Origin: Pseudomonadota bacterium
Lineage (GTDB): Bacteria > Pseudomonadota > Gammaproteobacteria > Halothiobacillales > Halothiobacillaceae
Direction of reading: 5' to 3'
Assembly (NCBI GenBank): GCA_021795795.1
Contig: JAJYPA010000523.1
Location: forward strand, 1 to 5,733
DNA length: 5,733 bases
Numbering within the stretch: the stretch's first letter is position 1; each line of letters starts with the position of its first letter. The notes under the pieces are model-generated. The model was not told the origin of the DNA and did no database searches. It saw only the letters and a list, made by a program, of their open reading frames with translations. The position numbers and the translations under genes are program-made. This document shows positions 1 through 5,733 of this stretch, in pieces.

Positions 1-166
1 GAGATTTACTGATTTTTTCTGGTTTTCGTCGGGTGTTTTTGCGATGCACAGTTTCATATGGGTATGTTCGTCAATGCGATGCGATAACTCCACCGACCTG
101 ACGGATATTTACGCCACTTCGCTTTTGTAAACACTGGCCGACACCCTGAACGCTTAGTGAGGGGCA

Positions 167-222
167 GGGTAGGGGTTTGTGGCCACATGGGCACGGCTGC
201 GCCGACCCATGACCCCATACCC
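167..222. repeat. Long imperfect hairpin, candidate oriT or structured element
   Basis: Three nested stems can be read directly. The outer stem pairs GGGTAGGGGT (167-176) with ACCCCATACCC (212-222), 10 bp with one bulged A at 217. The middle stem pairs CATGGG (186-191) with CCCATG (206-211). The inner stem pairs CGGC (194-197) with GCCG (201-204) around the loop TGC. The 9 bases at 177-185 are unpaired on one side. That makes 20 base pairs within 56 bases. Its position some 180 bp upstream of a relaxosome operon suggests a role at oriT; a structured RNA or plasmid control element is the alternative. Confidence 0.55.
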
Positions 223-334
223 ACCTGATCAGGGCAAGCCCCGACACCCCGGCCATTCCGCGCTCCGCTTGTCACACCCCTTCTTTCTTTCCATCGTCCA
301 GACTTCTTTCGCGCTGTGCGGCGAACCAACGAAA

Positions 335-353
335 CGGACCACAAACAGGTCCG
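335..353. repeat. Perfect 6-bp inverted repeat with 7-nt loop
   Basis: CGGACC (335-340) and GGTCCG (348-353) flank the loop ACAAACA. Two bases downstream is the perfect 8-bp palindrome ATGGCCAT (356-363), so inverted repeats run almost without a break to 391. This is a candidate binding site for the small RHH-like protein encoded just downstream, or part of oriT. Function is inferred from position only. Confidence 0.4.
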
Positions 354-365
354 CGATGGCCATTA

Positions 366-391
366 CCCGATAGGCATGTCTATCTATCGGG
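366..391 (+). promoter_or_regulatory. Inverted repeat covering the RBS of the first mob gene, candidate operator or RNA switch
   Basis: CCCGATAG (366-373) pairs perfectly with CTATCGGG (384-391). Inside it, 370-383 is itself a near-palindrome (six of seven symmetric pairs, the seventh a G-T). ATAG at 370-373 can therefore pair either with CTAT at 380-383 or with the repeated CTAT at 384-387, giving two mutually exclusive folds. The first three bases of the Shine-Dalgarno GGGAGA (389-394) lie in the 3' arm of the outer stem, so that fold would hide it. Ribbon-helix-helix mobilization proteins commonly bind short inverted repeats near their own promoter; autoregulation here is an inference. Confidence 0.45.
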
Positions 392-394
392 AGA
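389..394 (+). promoter_or_regulatory. Ribosome binding site of the small mobilization gene
   Basis: GGGAGA lies 6 nt before the ATG at 401. It supports that start and overlaps the 3' arm of the 366-391 inverted repeat. Confidence 0.6.
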
Positions 395-400
395 AGCGTC

Positions 401-661
401 ATGACGAATAAAACCACCACGATCCGCGTTCGGGTGACACCTGCCGAACAATCCGTCGCGCAATCCAAAGCGGATGCCTGCGGTTTGTCTTTGTCCGCTT
501 ATATACGCAGCGCTATCGGTGGCCGCTTGCAGGAACATCGAATCGCCCAGGCCACTTCCGAACTCGTAGACCTTTATGCCTGGCTCCTGAAAGAAGATCA
601 GGCAGAGTCTGCTCGCCGGGTTCTGGCGGTGACGTACCGACTGAAAGGGGATTCCCAATGA
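401..661 (+). CDS. Small ribbon-helix-helix-like mobilization (relaxosome accessory) protein
   Basis: This 86-residue protein probably binds oriT and/or its own promoter and helps load the relaxase. Residues 6-13 (TTIRVRVT) look like the DNA-contacting beta strand of an Arc/MetJ-type ribbon-helix-helix fold. They are followed by a helix (about 15-27), a CGLSLSAYIRSAI turn-helix segment (27-39) typical of plasmid MobC/MbeC/TraJ-like accessory proteins, and a C-terminal helical part (about 45-80). A Shine-Dalgarno 6 nt upstream supports the start. Its stop overlaps the start of the relaxase gene (ATGA), so the two are almost certainly co-translated. Mob nomenclature for such proteins is inconsistent, so no symbol is assigned. 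The family call rests on the N-terminal pattern and on gene order; the exact DNA target is unknown. Confidence 0.8.
   Translation: MTNKTTTIRVRVTPAEQSVAQSKADACGLSLSAYIRSAIGGRLQEHRIAQATSELVDLYAWLLKEDQAESARRVLAVTYRLKGDSQ
644..650 (+). promoter_or_regulatory. Ribosome binding site of the relaxase gene
   Basis: AAAGGGG, inside the 3' end of the upstream gene, stands 7 nt before the ATG at 658. It fixes the relaxase start at the ATGA overlap. Confidence 0.7.
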
Positions 662-2652
662 TTGGTAAAGTCGGCAAGTCTCGGGCCGGGAGCAAATCGG
701 GCAGCCCGAGTGCGTTCGGCGCTGTAGTGAATTACATCGCCCGAGAAGCAGACCACAAAGGGAGAGCGATTACTCCGGGCGACATCGGGGTGATGAATTT
801 AAGCACGCCAGCCGACCATCTGGACCTCGCAGTTTTGCTGATGGATAACGCCGCATCCGGCGCCCTGTGCAACGGCAGATTCAAAGGTGATCCGGTCTAT
901 CACCTGATTTTGTCCTGGCGGGCAGAAGACATCCCGAAGCCAGACCAGATCAAGGATTGTGTCCGGCACACCTTAAAAGCTTTAGGTATGCAGGATTGCC
1001 AGGCCGTCTGGTCGATCCATCGGGATACGGACGATGATCATGTCCACATCGCCGTGAACCGGGTGCATCCTGAAAAGCATACCGTTGTGGGTCCACCCCG
1101 CCGCGACTACTTCATCATTGATCAGGCCATGCGGGAACTGGAGATCCGGCACGGCTTTGCACGGGACAATGGACCGAACATCACCGTGGACGGCAAGGAC
1201 GGACCGCAGATCGTGCGCATGTCGCGCAAGGAGCGGCTGGAGAAGGGCTTGCTGAAAAGTGGGGATGCGCACGGCCCGCGCCTGACTCAGGCGGCCAAAG
1301 CCGCAGAACGGAGTCAGGGCGCGCCGAGCTTTCAGGTGTGGGCACAGGACCGACCGGCCCAATTTCTGCGGAATGCACTACAGCCTGGCACGGGCAATGG
1401 CTGGAATGATTTGCACAGTGCTTTGGCTCGCTTCGGCATGGTAATCCAGCTCAAGGGATCGGGCATGGTGGTCTCTACCACCTTAGAGAACGGACGGGTG
1501 CTGGCGTGCCCGGTCTCCAAACTCGACCGAAACCTGACGATGATGAAACTGGAGCAGCGCCTGGGCGCATTCACCCCAGCCCCGCCCTTCCCATCACCAC
1601 CCGCCGTGCATACCTACGAGAAATTCCTGCACGGCACGCAGTCCGGCAAACAGCCGGATGGTCCGGCCCCATACCATGACAAAAACGGACAGAGGATGAT
1701 TCGCCGCACCAAGCGGCAGGCGGAGCGTGAAGATCTGCACGCCCGTTACCAGGCCGCACAGCTGCAAATCAAGAACAGTCGCCGGGAGGTCCGGCAGTCT
1801 TTGATGGCCCTGCAGAAGTCGGAGCGCGATGTTTTGCAGGCCAACATCAAGGCCAGCAAACCAGCATTCATGGCCAAAGAACATGCCAAAGGCACGACGA
1901 CACCCACAGCACAATCCTTATGGGCCTTTGAAGCCGCACGCGCCAAAGAGGAGCTACAGAAAAAGCACCTGAAACAGCGTCATGCCCTACCGCGCAGCAT
2001 GGTCTGGCGCGACTGGCTGGAACAACAGGCAGCCGCACCGATCCATGATGAAGCGGCGTTGGCCGCCTTGCGCGGCATCCGCTACCGGGAAGTCCGCAAG
2101 GCCAACCAAGAGAAGAACGGCTTCGAGGGTGAGGAACTGGAAACGCTCAAGCCCATTCTGTCCGGGCTACACCACGAGATCGACCATCGCCGGCAACTGA
2201 TCCATTACCGGAATGACCACGGTGCAAAGTTGTTCACGGATACCGGCCCGCGGATTGAAATCCATGACCGGGCAGCGTCCAGCGTCGAGGCCGCCCTACG
2301 TATAGCCGCACAGAAGTATGGTGCGGTGGACATCACGGGCAGTGCAACATTCAGGGAGCAGGCAGCACGGCAGGCAGCTCGCCTGGGGATTCCAGTCAGG
2401 GATAAGGATTTGCAACCCATCTGGCAGGAAGAGCGCCAAGTGAAACCGCCGAGGAATCAGGAACCGCAGAGTCAGAATCCCCACCACGAGACGATCATAC
2501 CCTTGGTTGGGATCACCTCAGGTTCAACGCCACATCATGTGGCCGCAGAGAAAACGCCAATCCGGCCCGAGCCACAGAAGATGGACCAGGGTAAGGTCAA
2601 GTCGCCGATTCGCAGAAAACCGCACCGAGGGGTCCCTGAGATGGAACGCTAG
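658..2652 (+). CDS. MOBP-type relaxase with LPD7-like domain near the C-terminus
   Basis: A 664-residue DNA relaxase, expected to nick one oriT strand through a tyrosine, stay bound to the 5' end and pilot the strand in conjugation. The catalytic domain spans about residues 1-180. The likely nucleophile is Y26 in VVNYIAREA, matching the position of Y22 in RP4 TraI. YHLILSW (81-87) matches the YHLLVSF segment of TraI. The metal-binding histidine motif HRDTDDDHVHIAVNRVHP (121-138) aligns without gaps to HHDTDNLHIHIAINKIHP of TraI and supplies H121, H128 and H130. The middle region includes a charged, probably coiled-coil helix at about 347-405. Residues about 526-590 (GPRIEIHDRA, ALRIAAQKYG, DITGS, LGIPV) resemble the large polyvalent protein-associated domain 7 found in many MOBP relaxases. 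The last 70 residues are Pro/Gln/Lys-rich and probably disordered. The frame is intact. It overlaps the accessory gene by 4 bp, and no transfer gene follows it within the window. Confidence 0.93.
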   Translation: MIGKVGKSRAGSKSGSPSAFGAVVNYIAREADHKGRAITPGDIGVMNLSTPADHLDLAVLLMDNAASGALCNGRFKGDPVYHLILSWRAEDIPKPDQIKDCVRHTLKALGMQDCQAVWSIHRDTDDDHVHIAVNRVHPEKHTVVGPPRRDYFIIDQAMRELEIRHGFARDNGPNITVDGKDGPQIVRMSRKERLEKGLLKSGDAHGPRLTQAAKAAERSQGAPSFQVWAQDRPAQFLRNALQPGTGNGWNDLHSALARFGMVIQLKGSGMVVSTTLENGRVLACPVSKLDRNLTMMKLEQRLGAFTPAPPFPSPPAVHTYEKFLHGTQSGKQPDGPAPYHDKNGQRMIRRTKRQAEREDLHARYQAAQLQIKNSRREVRQSLMALQKSERDVLQANIKASKPAFMAKEHAKGTTTPTAQSLWAFEAARAKEELQKKHLKQRHALPRSMVWRDWLEQQAAAPIHDEAALAALRGIRYREVRKANQEKNGFEGEELETLKPILSGLHHEIDHRRQLIHYRNDHGAKLFTDTGPRIEIHDRAASSVEAALRIAAQKYGAVDITGSATFREQAARQAARLGIPVRDKDLQPIWQEERQVKPPRNQEPQSQNPHHETIIPLVGITSGSTPHHVAAEKTPIRPEPQKMDQGKVKSPIRRKPHRGVPEMER

Positions 2653-2666
2653 ATCCGCTTTGGATC
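2652..2666 (+). repeat. Short inverted repeat at the end of the relaxase gene
   Basis: GATCC (2652-2656) and GGATC (2662-2666) flank a 5-nt loop, starting at the last base of the relaxase stop codon. The position suits a terminator, but the stem has only 5 bp and no T-run follows, so intrinsic termination would be weak at best. Confidence 0.3.
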
Positions 2667-2784
2667 GGCGTCTTACGTCGGCTTGATGCTGGAAGTACCT
2701 GCAGGATTGCGCTAGACTGATGCGGTTCTGATGGCTTGAATAGTCAGGGGAATTTATTGTCTTGCCTAATATTGAGCACCGTAC

Positions 2785-2798
2785 GAAATTTAAATTTC
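2785..2798. promoter_or_regulatory. Perfect 14-bp AT-rich palindrome, candidate operator
   Basis: GAAATTTAAATTTC is fully self-complementary. It sits 69 bp upstream of the methyltransferase start and 12 bp downstream of the -10-like TAATAT, where a dimeric repressor could block transcription. Modification genes of mobile elements are often controlled by such sites, but no regulator gene is visible in the window. The site is also AT-rich enough for part of the symmetry to be chance. Confidence 0.35.
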
Positions 2799-2814
2799 AT
2801 CGTCTGGATCAATA

Positions 2815-2839
2815 GTTACGGAACTTCATCCGTCGCAAC
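2815..2839 (+). repeat. Small hairpin in the methyltransferase leader
   Basis: ACGGA (2818-2822) pairs with TCCGT (2829-2833) around ACTTCA. GTT (2815-2817) can add to AAC (2837-2839) across a CGC bulge. It lies 28 bp before the methyltransferase start and is followed by a run of A. It is not a terminator on either strand. A leader-RNA role is possible but unproven. Confidence 0.25.
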
Positions 2840-2855
2840 TAAAAAACACATAGGC

Positions 2856-2870
2856 ATGATGGCCTCATGA
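2856..2870 (+). other. Four-codon mini-ORF overlapping the methyltransferase start
   Basis: ATG ATG GCC TCA TGA (MMAS, stop) ends inside ATGA at 2867-2870, whose ATG is the methyltransferase start. This is the same coupling geometry as the two larger gene junctions of the window. No clear Shine-Dalgarno precedes either ATG; the nearest purine run is only AGG at 2852-2854. It could act as a translation-coupling leader or be chance. Confidence 0.25.
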
Positions 2871-5677
2871 ATGCAGTAGAAATCGAAGCGGCTTTATCGG
2901 ATTTAGCCTGTCAGGCATTCGATGCGGCGGAGTTCCCGTTTATGTTCCTGGCCGCTTTCGGCCATAAGGACACGACACTCAATCGCCTGCGTGCAGGCAA
3001 CAACAATGCTTCCGATGTGTCTGGTGGCGTGCTTCAGCGTAACAACATCCACATCGCGGTCTCCACAGAAGGCAACGTAGGCGAAACCCTCAAGGCATTA
3101 CGCGTCAGTCCTGCCACTGCAAAAGCGAAAGCCAAGTTTATTCTGGCCACCGATGGCCTGACCCTTGAGGCCGAAGAATTAGGGAGCGGCGAAACCATCG
3201 CCTGCGTCTACCCGGATTTCCCCAACCACTTCGGCTTTTTCCTGCCGTTGGCTGGCATCTCCACTATCAAGGAGATTAAGGACAACCCCATCGATGTGCG
3301 CGCCACAGGGCGCCTGAACAAACTGTACGTCGAGCTTCTGAACGAGAACCCGGATTGGGGTAAGAACGAGCGCCGCCACGATATGAACCACTTCATGGCG
3401 AGGCTGGTGTTCTGCTTTTTTGCCGAAGACACCGACATCTTCGATGGCGAGGGGCTTTTCACCAAAACAGTAGAGCAAATGAGCGAACGCGATGGCTCCA
3501 ACACCGATGAGGTGCTGCAAACCATCTTTCGTGCCATGAATATCAAGAATGCCGAGCGCAACGCAGCCCAGCCGCGTTTGCCGAACTGGGCCGATCAGTT
3601 CCCCTATGTGAATGGTGGCCTGTTCTCCGGCAGCACCCAAGTCCCGCGCTTCACCCGCATAGCGCGCACTTACTTGACTCACGCGGGCAACCTGAACTGG
3701 AAACATATCAATCCGGACATTTTCGGTAGCATGATCCAGGCTGTGGCCGACGATGAAGAGCGCGGTGCATTAGGTATGCACTACACCAGCGTACCCAACA
3801 TCCTGAAAGTGTTGAACCCCTTGTTTTTGGATGACCTGCGCGCGCAGTTAGCCGAGGCCGGTGATAACAAAATCAAGCTACTGAATCTACGCAAGCGCAT
3901 GGCGCGCATCCGCGTGTTCGACCCAGCTTGTGGCTCCGGCAACTTCCTGGTGATCGCCTACAAGCAGATGCGTGGGATTGAGGCGGAAATCAACCGCCGC
4001 CGGGGAGAAATGCACCGGGGTAGTGAGATTCCATTGACCAATTTTCGGGGCATTGAGTTGCGCGACTTCCCGGCAGAGATTGCCCGACTGGCGCTCATCA
4101 TTGCAGAATTCCAGTGCGATGTGCTGTATCGCGGGCAGATGGATGCGCTGGCTGAGTTTCTGCCGCTGGATGCAGAGAACTGGATTGTTTGCGGCAATGC
4201 GCTGCGGCTGGACTGGTTGGCAATCTGCCCGCCCACGGGCACGAGTGTGAAGCTGGTGGCAGATGATTTATTTTGCACGCCGCTGGATCAAACAGAATTG
4301 GCTTTTGAGAATGATGGTGGCGAGACGTATATCTGTGGGAATCCCCCATATCTAGGGAGCAAATGGCAATCGGAGGAGCAAAAGTCTGATTTGGCCGCAG
4401 TTTTCGCAAGTCATGGCCACGGATGGAAAACTCTTGACTACGTGGCAGGTTGGTTCATGAAGGCTGCTGATTACGGGGAGAAAACCACTGCCACGGCGGC
4501 GTTTGTATCTACGAATTCCATCTGCCAAGGGGTTCAGGTTCCCATACTTTGGCCACTTCTATTCGCTACGGGTCATCAAATTGTCTTCGCCTACACGTCA
4601 TTCAAGTGGGCAAATCTGGCAAGTCACAACGCAGGTGTTACTGTGGCAATTGTTGGCATATCAAGGAATGCTGTACGGTCCAGAATCCTGTTCTCTGCCA
4701 AAGACAGGAACGAAGTAATTGCGAAGCAAGTTCTTAACATCAATGCGTACCTCGTGCCTGGACCCGACATCGTTATCCAGCCTTTGCGCGAATCAATGAC
4801 GGGGTGCGCCTATATGGATTTGGGCAACATGCCCAAGGACGGCGGCCACCTACTTTTTTCAGAGTCTGAAGCCGACGAGGCCGCAAGACGTGAGCCAGAT
4901 ATCACGAAATACGTCTTCGATTTTGTCGGCTCTCAGGAGTTTGTCAAAGGCATCGTTCGCAAGTGCCTTTGGATTGAGGACGATCAGGCCGAAGAAGCCA
5001 AGCGTATACCGCTAGTGGCCGAACGTCTTGCCGGTGTTCGTGCCATGCGTCTGGCTAGTGATGCGGAGTCTACACGCGCGTATGCAGACCGTCCGCATCG
5101 TTTCAAGCAGATTCAGGGGCGCGGACTGACGTCGTCAATCGTCGTACCTAAGGTTTCGTCGGAGTCTCGTGAATATCTTCCCGTTGGCTTGCTAACAGCT
5201 CACTCCGTGGTTTCCGATAACGCTTTTGCACTGTACGATGCCCCCCTCTGGAACATGGCTCTCATTGCCTCCCGCCTGCATCTGGTCTGGATTACGACCG
5301 TTTGTGGGAAGATGAAGACTGACTTCCGCTACTCCAACACCCTCGGCTGGAACACCTTCCCCGTTCCCTTGCTCACCGAACAGAACAAAATCGACCTGAC
5401 CCGCTGCGCAGAGGATATTCTGCTCGCCCGTGAAGCCCATTTCCCTGCCACCATCGCCGACCTATACGAACCGGAAAAGATGCCGGAGAATTTGCGCCAC
5501 GCCCACGAACGCAACGATGAAGTGCTGGAGCGCATCTATATTGGTCGCCGCTTCAAGAACGATACGGAGCGACTGGAAAAGCTGTTTGATCTCTATACGA
5601 AGATGACGGCAACGACCTCACCTTCTGCCCGGAAAGGAGTCGTGAGAGCCGTCAAGAACAAAGGGCAGAAAGCATGA
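2867..5677 (+). CDS. MmeI-like class I SAM-dependent adenine DNA methyltransferase with degenerate nuclease domain
   Basis: A 936-residue protein with the whole MmeI (type IIL) domain order, close to the 919 residues of MmeI. It should transfer a methyl group from SAM to adenine N6 at a specific DNA site. The N-terminal nuclease-like domain covers about 1-165. The helical spacer (about 170-300) contains NHFMARLVFCFFAEDTDIF (174-192). MHYTSVPNILKVL (304-316) opens the methyltransferase core, with SAM motif I DPACGSGNFL (352-361), acidic E397 in GIELRDF, and catalytic motif IV NPPY (492-495). A target-recognition region lies at about 620-830, and a MmeI_C-like end at about 837-920 carries DFRYSNTLGWNTFPVP just before it. 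In the N-domain, D50 remains, but the strand where MmeI has its E-x-K reads IHIAVST (61-67), so nuclease activity is probably lost. An in-frame stop at 2840-2842 makes 2867 the first possible ATG; its Shine-Dalgarno is weak. The downstream gene overlaps by 4 bp, pointing to joint function. DISARM-type and other defense methyltransferases are related alternatives for the system name. Confidence 0.9.
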   Translation: MNAVEIEAALSDLACQAFDAAEFPFMFLAAFGHKDTTLNRLRAGNNNASDVSGGVLQRNNIHIAVSTEGNVGETLKALRVSPATAKAKAKFILATDGLTLEAEELGSGETIACVYPDFPNHFGFFLPLAGISTIKEIKDNPIDVRATGRLNKLYVELLNENPDWGKNERRHDMNHFMARLVFCFFAEDTDIFDGEGLFTKTVEQMSERDGSNTDEVLQTIFRAMNIKNAERNAAQPRLPNWADQFPYVNGGLFSGSTQVPRFTRIARTYLTHAGNLNWKHINPDIFGSMIQAVADDEERGALGMHYTSVPNILKVLNPLFLDDLRAQLAEAGDNKIKLLNLRKRMARIRVFDPACGSGNFLVIAYKQMRGIEAEINRRRGEMHRGSEIPLTNFRGIELRDFPAEIARLALIIAEFQCDVLYRGQMDALAEFLPLDAENWIVCGNALRLDWLAICPPTGTSVKLVADDLFCTPLDQTELAFENDGGETYICGNPPYLGSKWQSEEQKSDLAAVFASHGHGWKTLDYVAGWFMKAADYGEKTTATAAFVSTNSICQGVQVPILWPLLFATGHQIVFAYTSFKWANLASHNAGVTVAIVGISRNAVRSRILFSAKDRNEVIAKQVLNINAYLVPGPDIVIQPLRESMTGCAYMDLGNMPKDGGHLLFSESEADEAARREPDITKYVFDFVGSQEFVKGIVRKCLWIEDDQAEEAKRIPLVAERLAGVRAMRLASDAESTRAYADRPHRFKQIQGRGLTSSIVVPKVSSESREYLPVGLLTAHSVVSDNAFALYDAPLWNMALIASRLHLVWITTVCGKMKTDFRYSNTLGWNTFPVPLLTEQNKIDLTRCAEDILLAREAHFPATIADLYEPEKMPENLRHAHERNDEVLERIYIGRRFKNDTERLEKLFDLYTKMTATTSPSARKGVVRAVKNKGQKA
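5661..5668 (+). promoter_or_regulatory. Ribosome binding site of the last gene
   Basis: AAGGGCAG lies within the 3' end of the methyltransferase gene, with its AGGG core 8 nt before the ATG at 5674. It supports the ATGA-overlap start. Confidence 0.5.
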
Positions 5678-5733
5678 ACGATAAGCCCATCAGTCTGACT
5701 TCATCCCCAGAAGGGTATGCCGACTGGCTGGCC
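5674..5733 (+). CDS. N-terminus of a probable DUF1016 (YhcG-type) PDDEXK nuclease protein, cut by window end
   Basis: Only 20 codons are visible (MNDKPISLTSSPEGYADWLA), and the frame is open to the window edge. The segment SPEGYADWLA just after the start resembles, from memory, the N-terminus of DUF1016/YhcG-family proteins, which carry a C-terminal PDDEXK nuclease domain and are often encoded beside DNA methyltransferases. The start overlaps the methyltransferase stop (ATGA), with a Shine-Dalgarno 8 nt upstream, so coupled translation is very likely. That a gene starts here is well supported; the family call rests on a short stretch and the catalytic part lies outside the window. Confidence 0.6.
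   Translation, partial: MNDKPISLTSSPEGYADWLA

Larger units (their letters stand above)
1..400. other. Non-coding leader upstream of the mob operon, candidate oriT region
   Basis: No credible gene is seen here. The open frames on either strand give low-complexity Arg/Gly/Pro-rich translations with no recognisable domain. The first 40 bases are T-rich, and GCGATGC occurs at 41-47 and 76-82. From about 160 on the sequence becomes rich in G or C runs and in inverted repeats (entries at 167-222, 335-353 and 366-391). A structured intergenic region directly upstream of relaxosome genes is the usual position of oriT and of the autoregulated mob promoter. No IncP-type ATCCTG nick core occurs in this stretch on either strand, and I could not find a convincing -35/-10 pair, so both assignments are inferences from position and structure. 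Confidence 0.5.
2653..2866. other. AT-rich intergenic gap between mob module and methyltransferase
   Basis: This 214-bp gap holds no gene larger than a few codons. Its G+C drops to about 37% over 2761-2860 (hand count), against about 57% in neighbouring coding DNA, which suits a promoter region or an old junction between modules. CTGATG is repeated 11 bp apart (2717 and 2728). The best -10-like hexamer is TAATAT (2767-2772), but no acceptable -35 lies 16-18 bp upstream. A palindrome (2785-2798), a small hairpin (2815-2839) and a mini-ORF (2856-2870) follow. Confidence 0.5.

Noticed and set aside
132..140. ACTGG at 133-137 resembling the ColE1-type nick site
   Set aside because: Only a five-base match is present, and the relaxase motifs fit the RP4 TraI-like branch of MOBP rather than the ColE1 MbeA branch.
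269..297. TTGTCA (269-274) with CATCGT 17 bp downstream as a mob promoter
   Set aside because: The -10 hexamer matches only three of six consensus positions; no more likely promoter was found, so none is annotated.
54..344. Reverse-strand open frame of 96 codons in the leader
   Set aside because: The translation is Arg/Gly/Pro-rich without a domain, it overlaps the inverted repeats, and other frames in the same G/C-rich stretch are equally open.
179..373. Forward open frame of 64 codons before the first mob gene
   Set aside because: It has no Shine-Dalgarno and no recognisable protein pattern, and it runs through three palindromes.
2690..2718. TGGAAG-17 bp-TAGACT as a promoter for the methyltransferase
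   Set aside because: The -35 matches three of six and the -10 four of six positions, which is within chance for an AT-rich gap.
3179..3706. Reverse-strand open frame of 175 codons inside the methyltransferase gene
   Set aside because: It lies wholly antisense to a well-supported conserved coding region, so it is a shadow of that frame's codon bias.
5631..5644. Strong Shine-Dalgarno AAGGAG followed by GTG near the methyltransferase end
   Set aside because: The GTG at 5642 is in the methyltransferase frame and leads only to its own stop, so it starts no separate gene of note.

Overview
The window reads as part of a mobile element from a Gram-negative, probably proteobacterial, host. Coding DNA is about 57-58% G+C in the stretches I counted by hand, and the relaxase resembles the IncP/RP4 TraI (MOBP) type. 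The sequence does not fix the species, and a plasmid, an integrated plasmid or an ICE/IME are all possible.

Layout. (1) Positions 1-400 hold no credible gene but contain strong DNA secondary structure: a long imperfect hairpin at 167-222 and a chain of palindromes at 335-391, the last of which encloses the ribosome binding site of the first gene. This is the expected place for an oriT and the mob promoter/operator. (2) Positions 401-2652 are a two-gene mobilization operon with an ATGA overlap: a small ribbon-helix-helix-like accessory protein, then a MOBP relaxase with an LPD7-like domain near its C-terminus. (3) Positions 2653-2866 are an AT-rich gap with a short hairpin, a perfect 14-bp palindrome and a four-codon ORF whose stop overlaps the next start. 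(4) Positions 2867-5677 encode a 936-residue MmeI-like adenine DNA methyltransferase whose N-terminal nuclease-like domain seems to have lost its catalytic E-x-K. (5) From 5674 a further gene begins, again by ATGA overlap. Its 20 visible residues resemble the N-terminus of DUF1016 (YhcG-type) PDDEXK nuclease proteins.

How the parts fit. The small protein and relaxase would form a relaxosome that nicks the element for conjugative transfer. The cargo beside it looks like the start of a modification/defense operon in which a nuclease-dead MmeI-like methyltransferase is translationally coupled to a separate nuclease-family protein. The window ends before the operon does, so its full composition (for example a helicase) is not visible.
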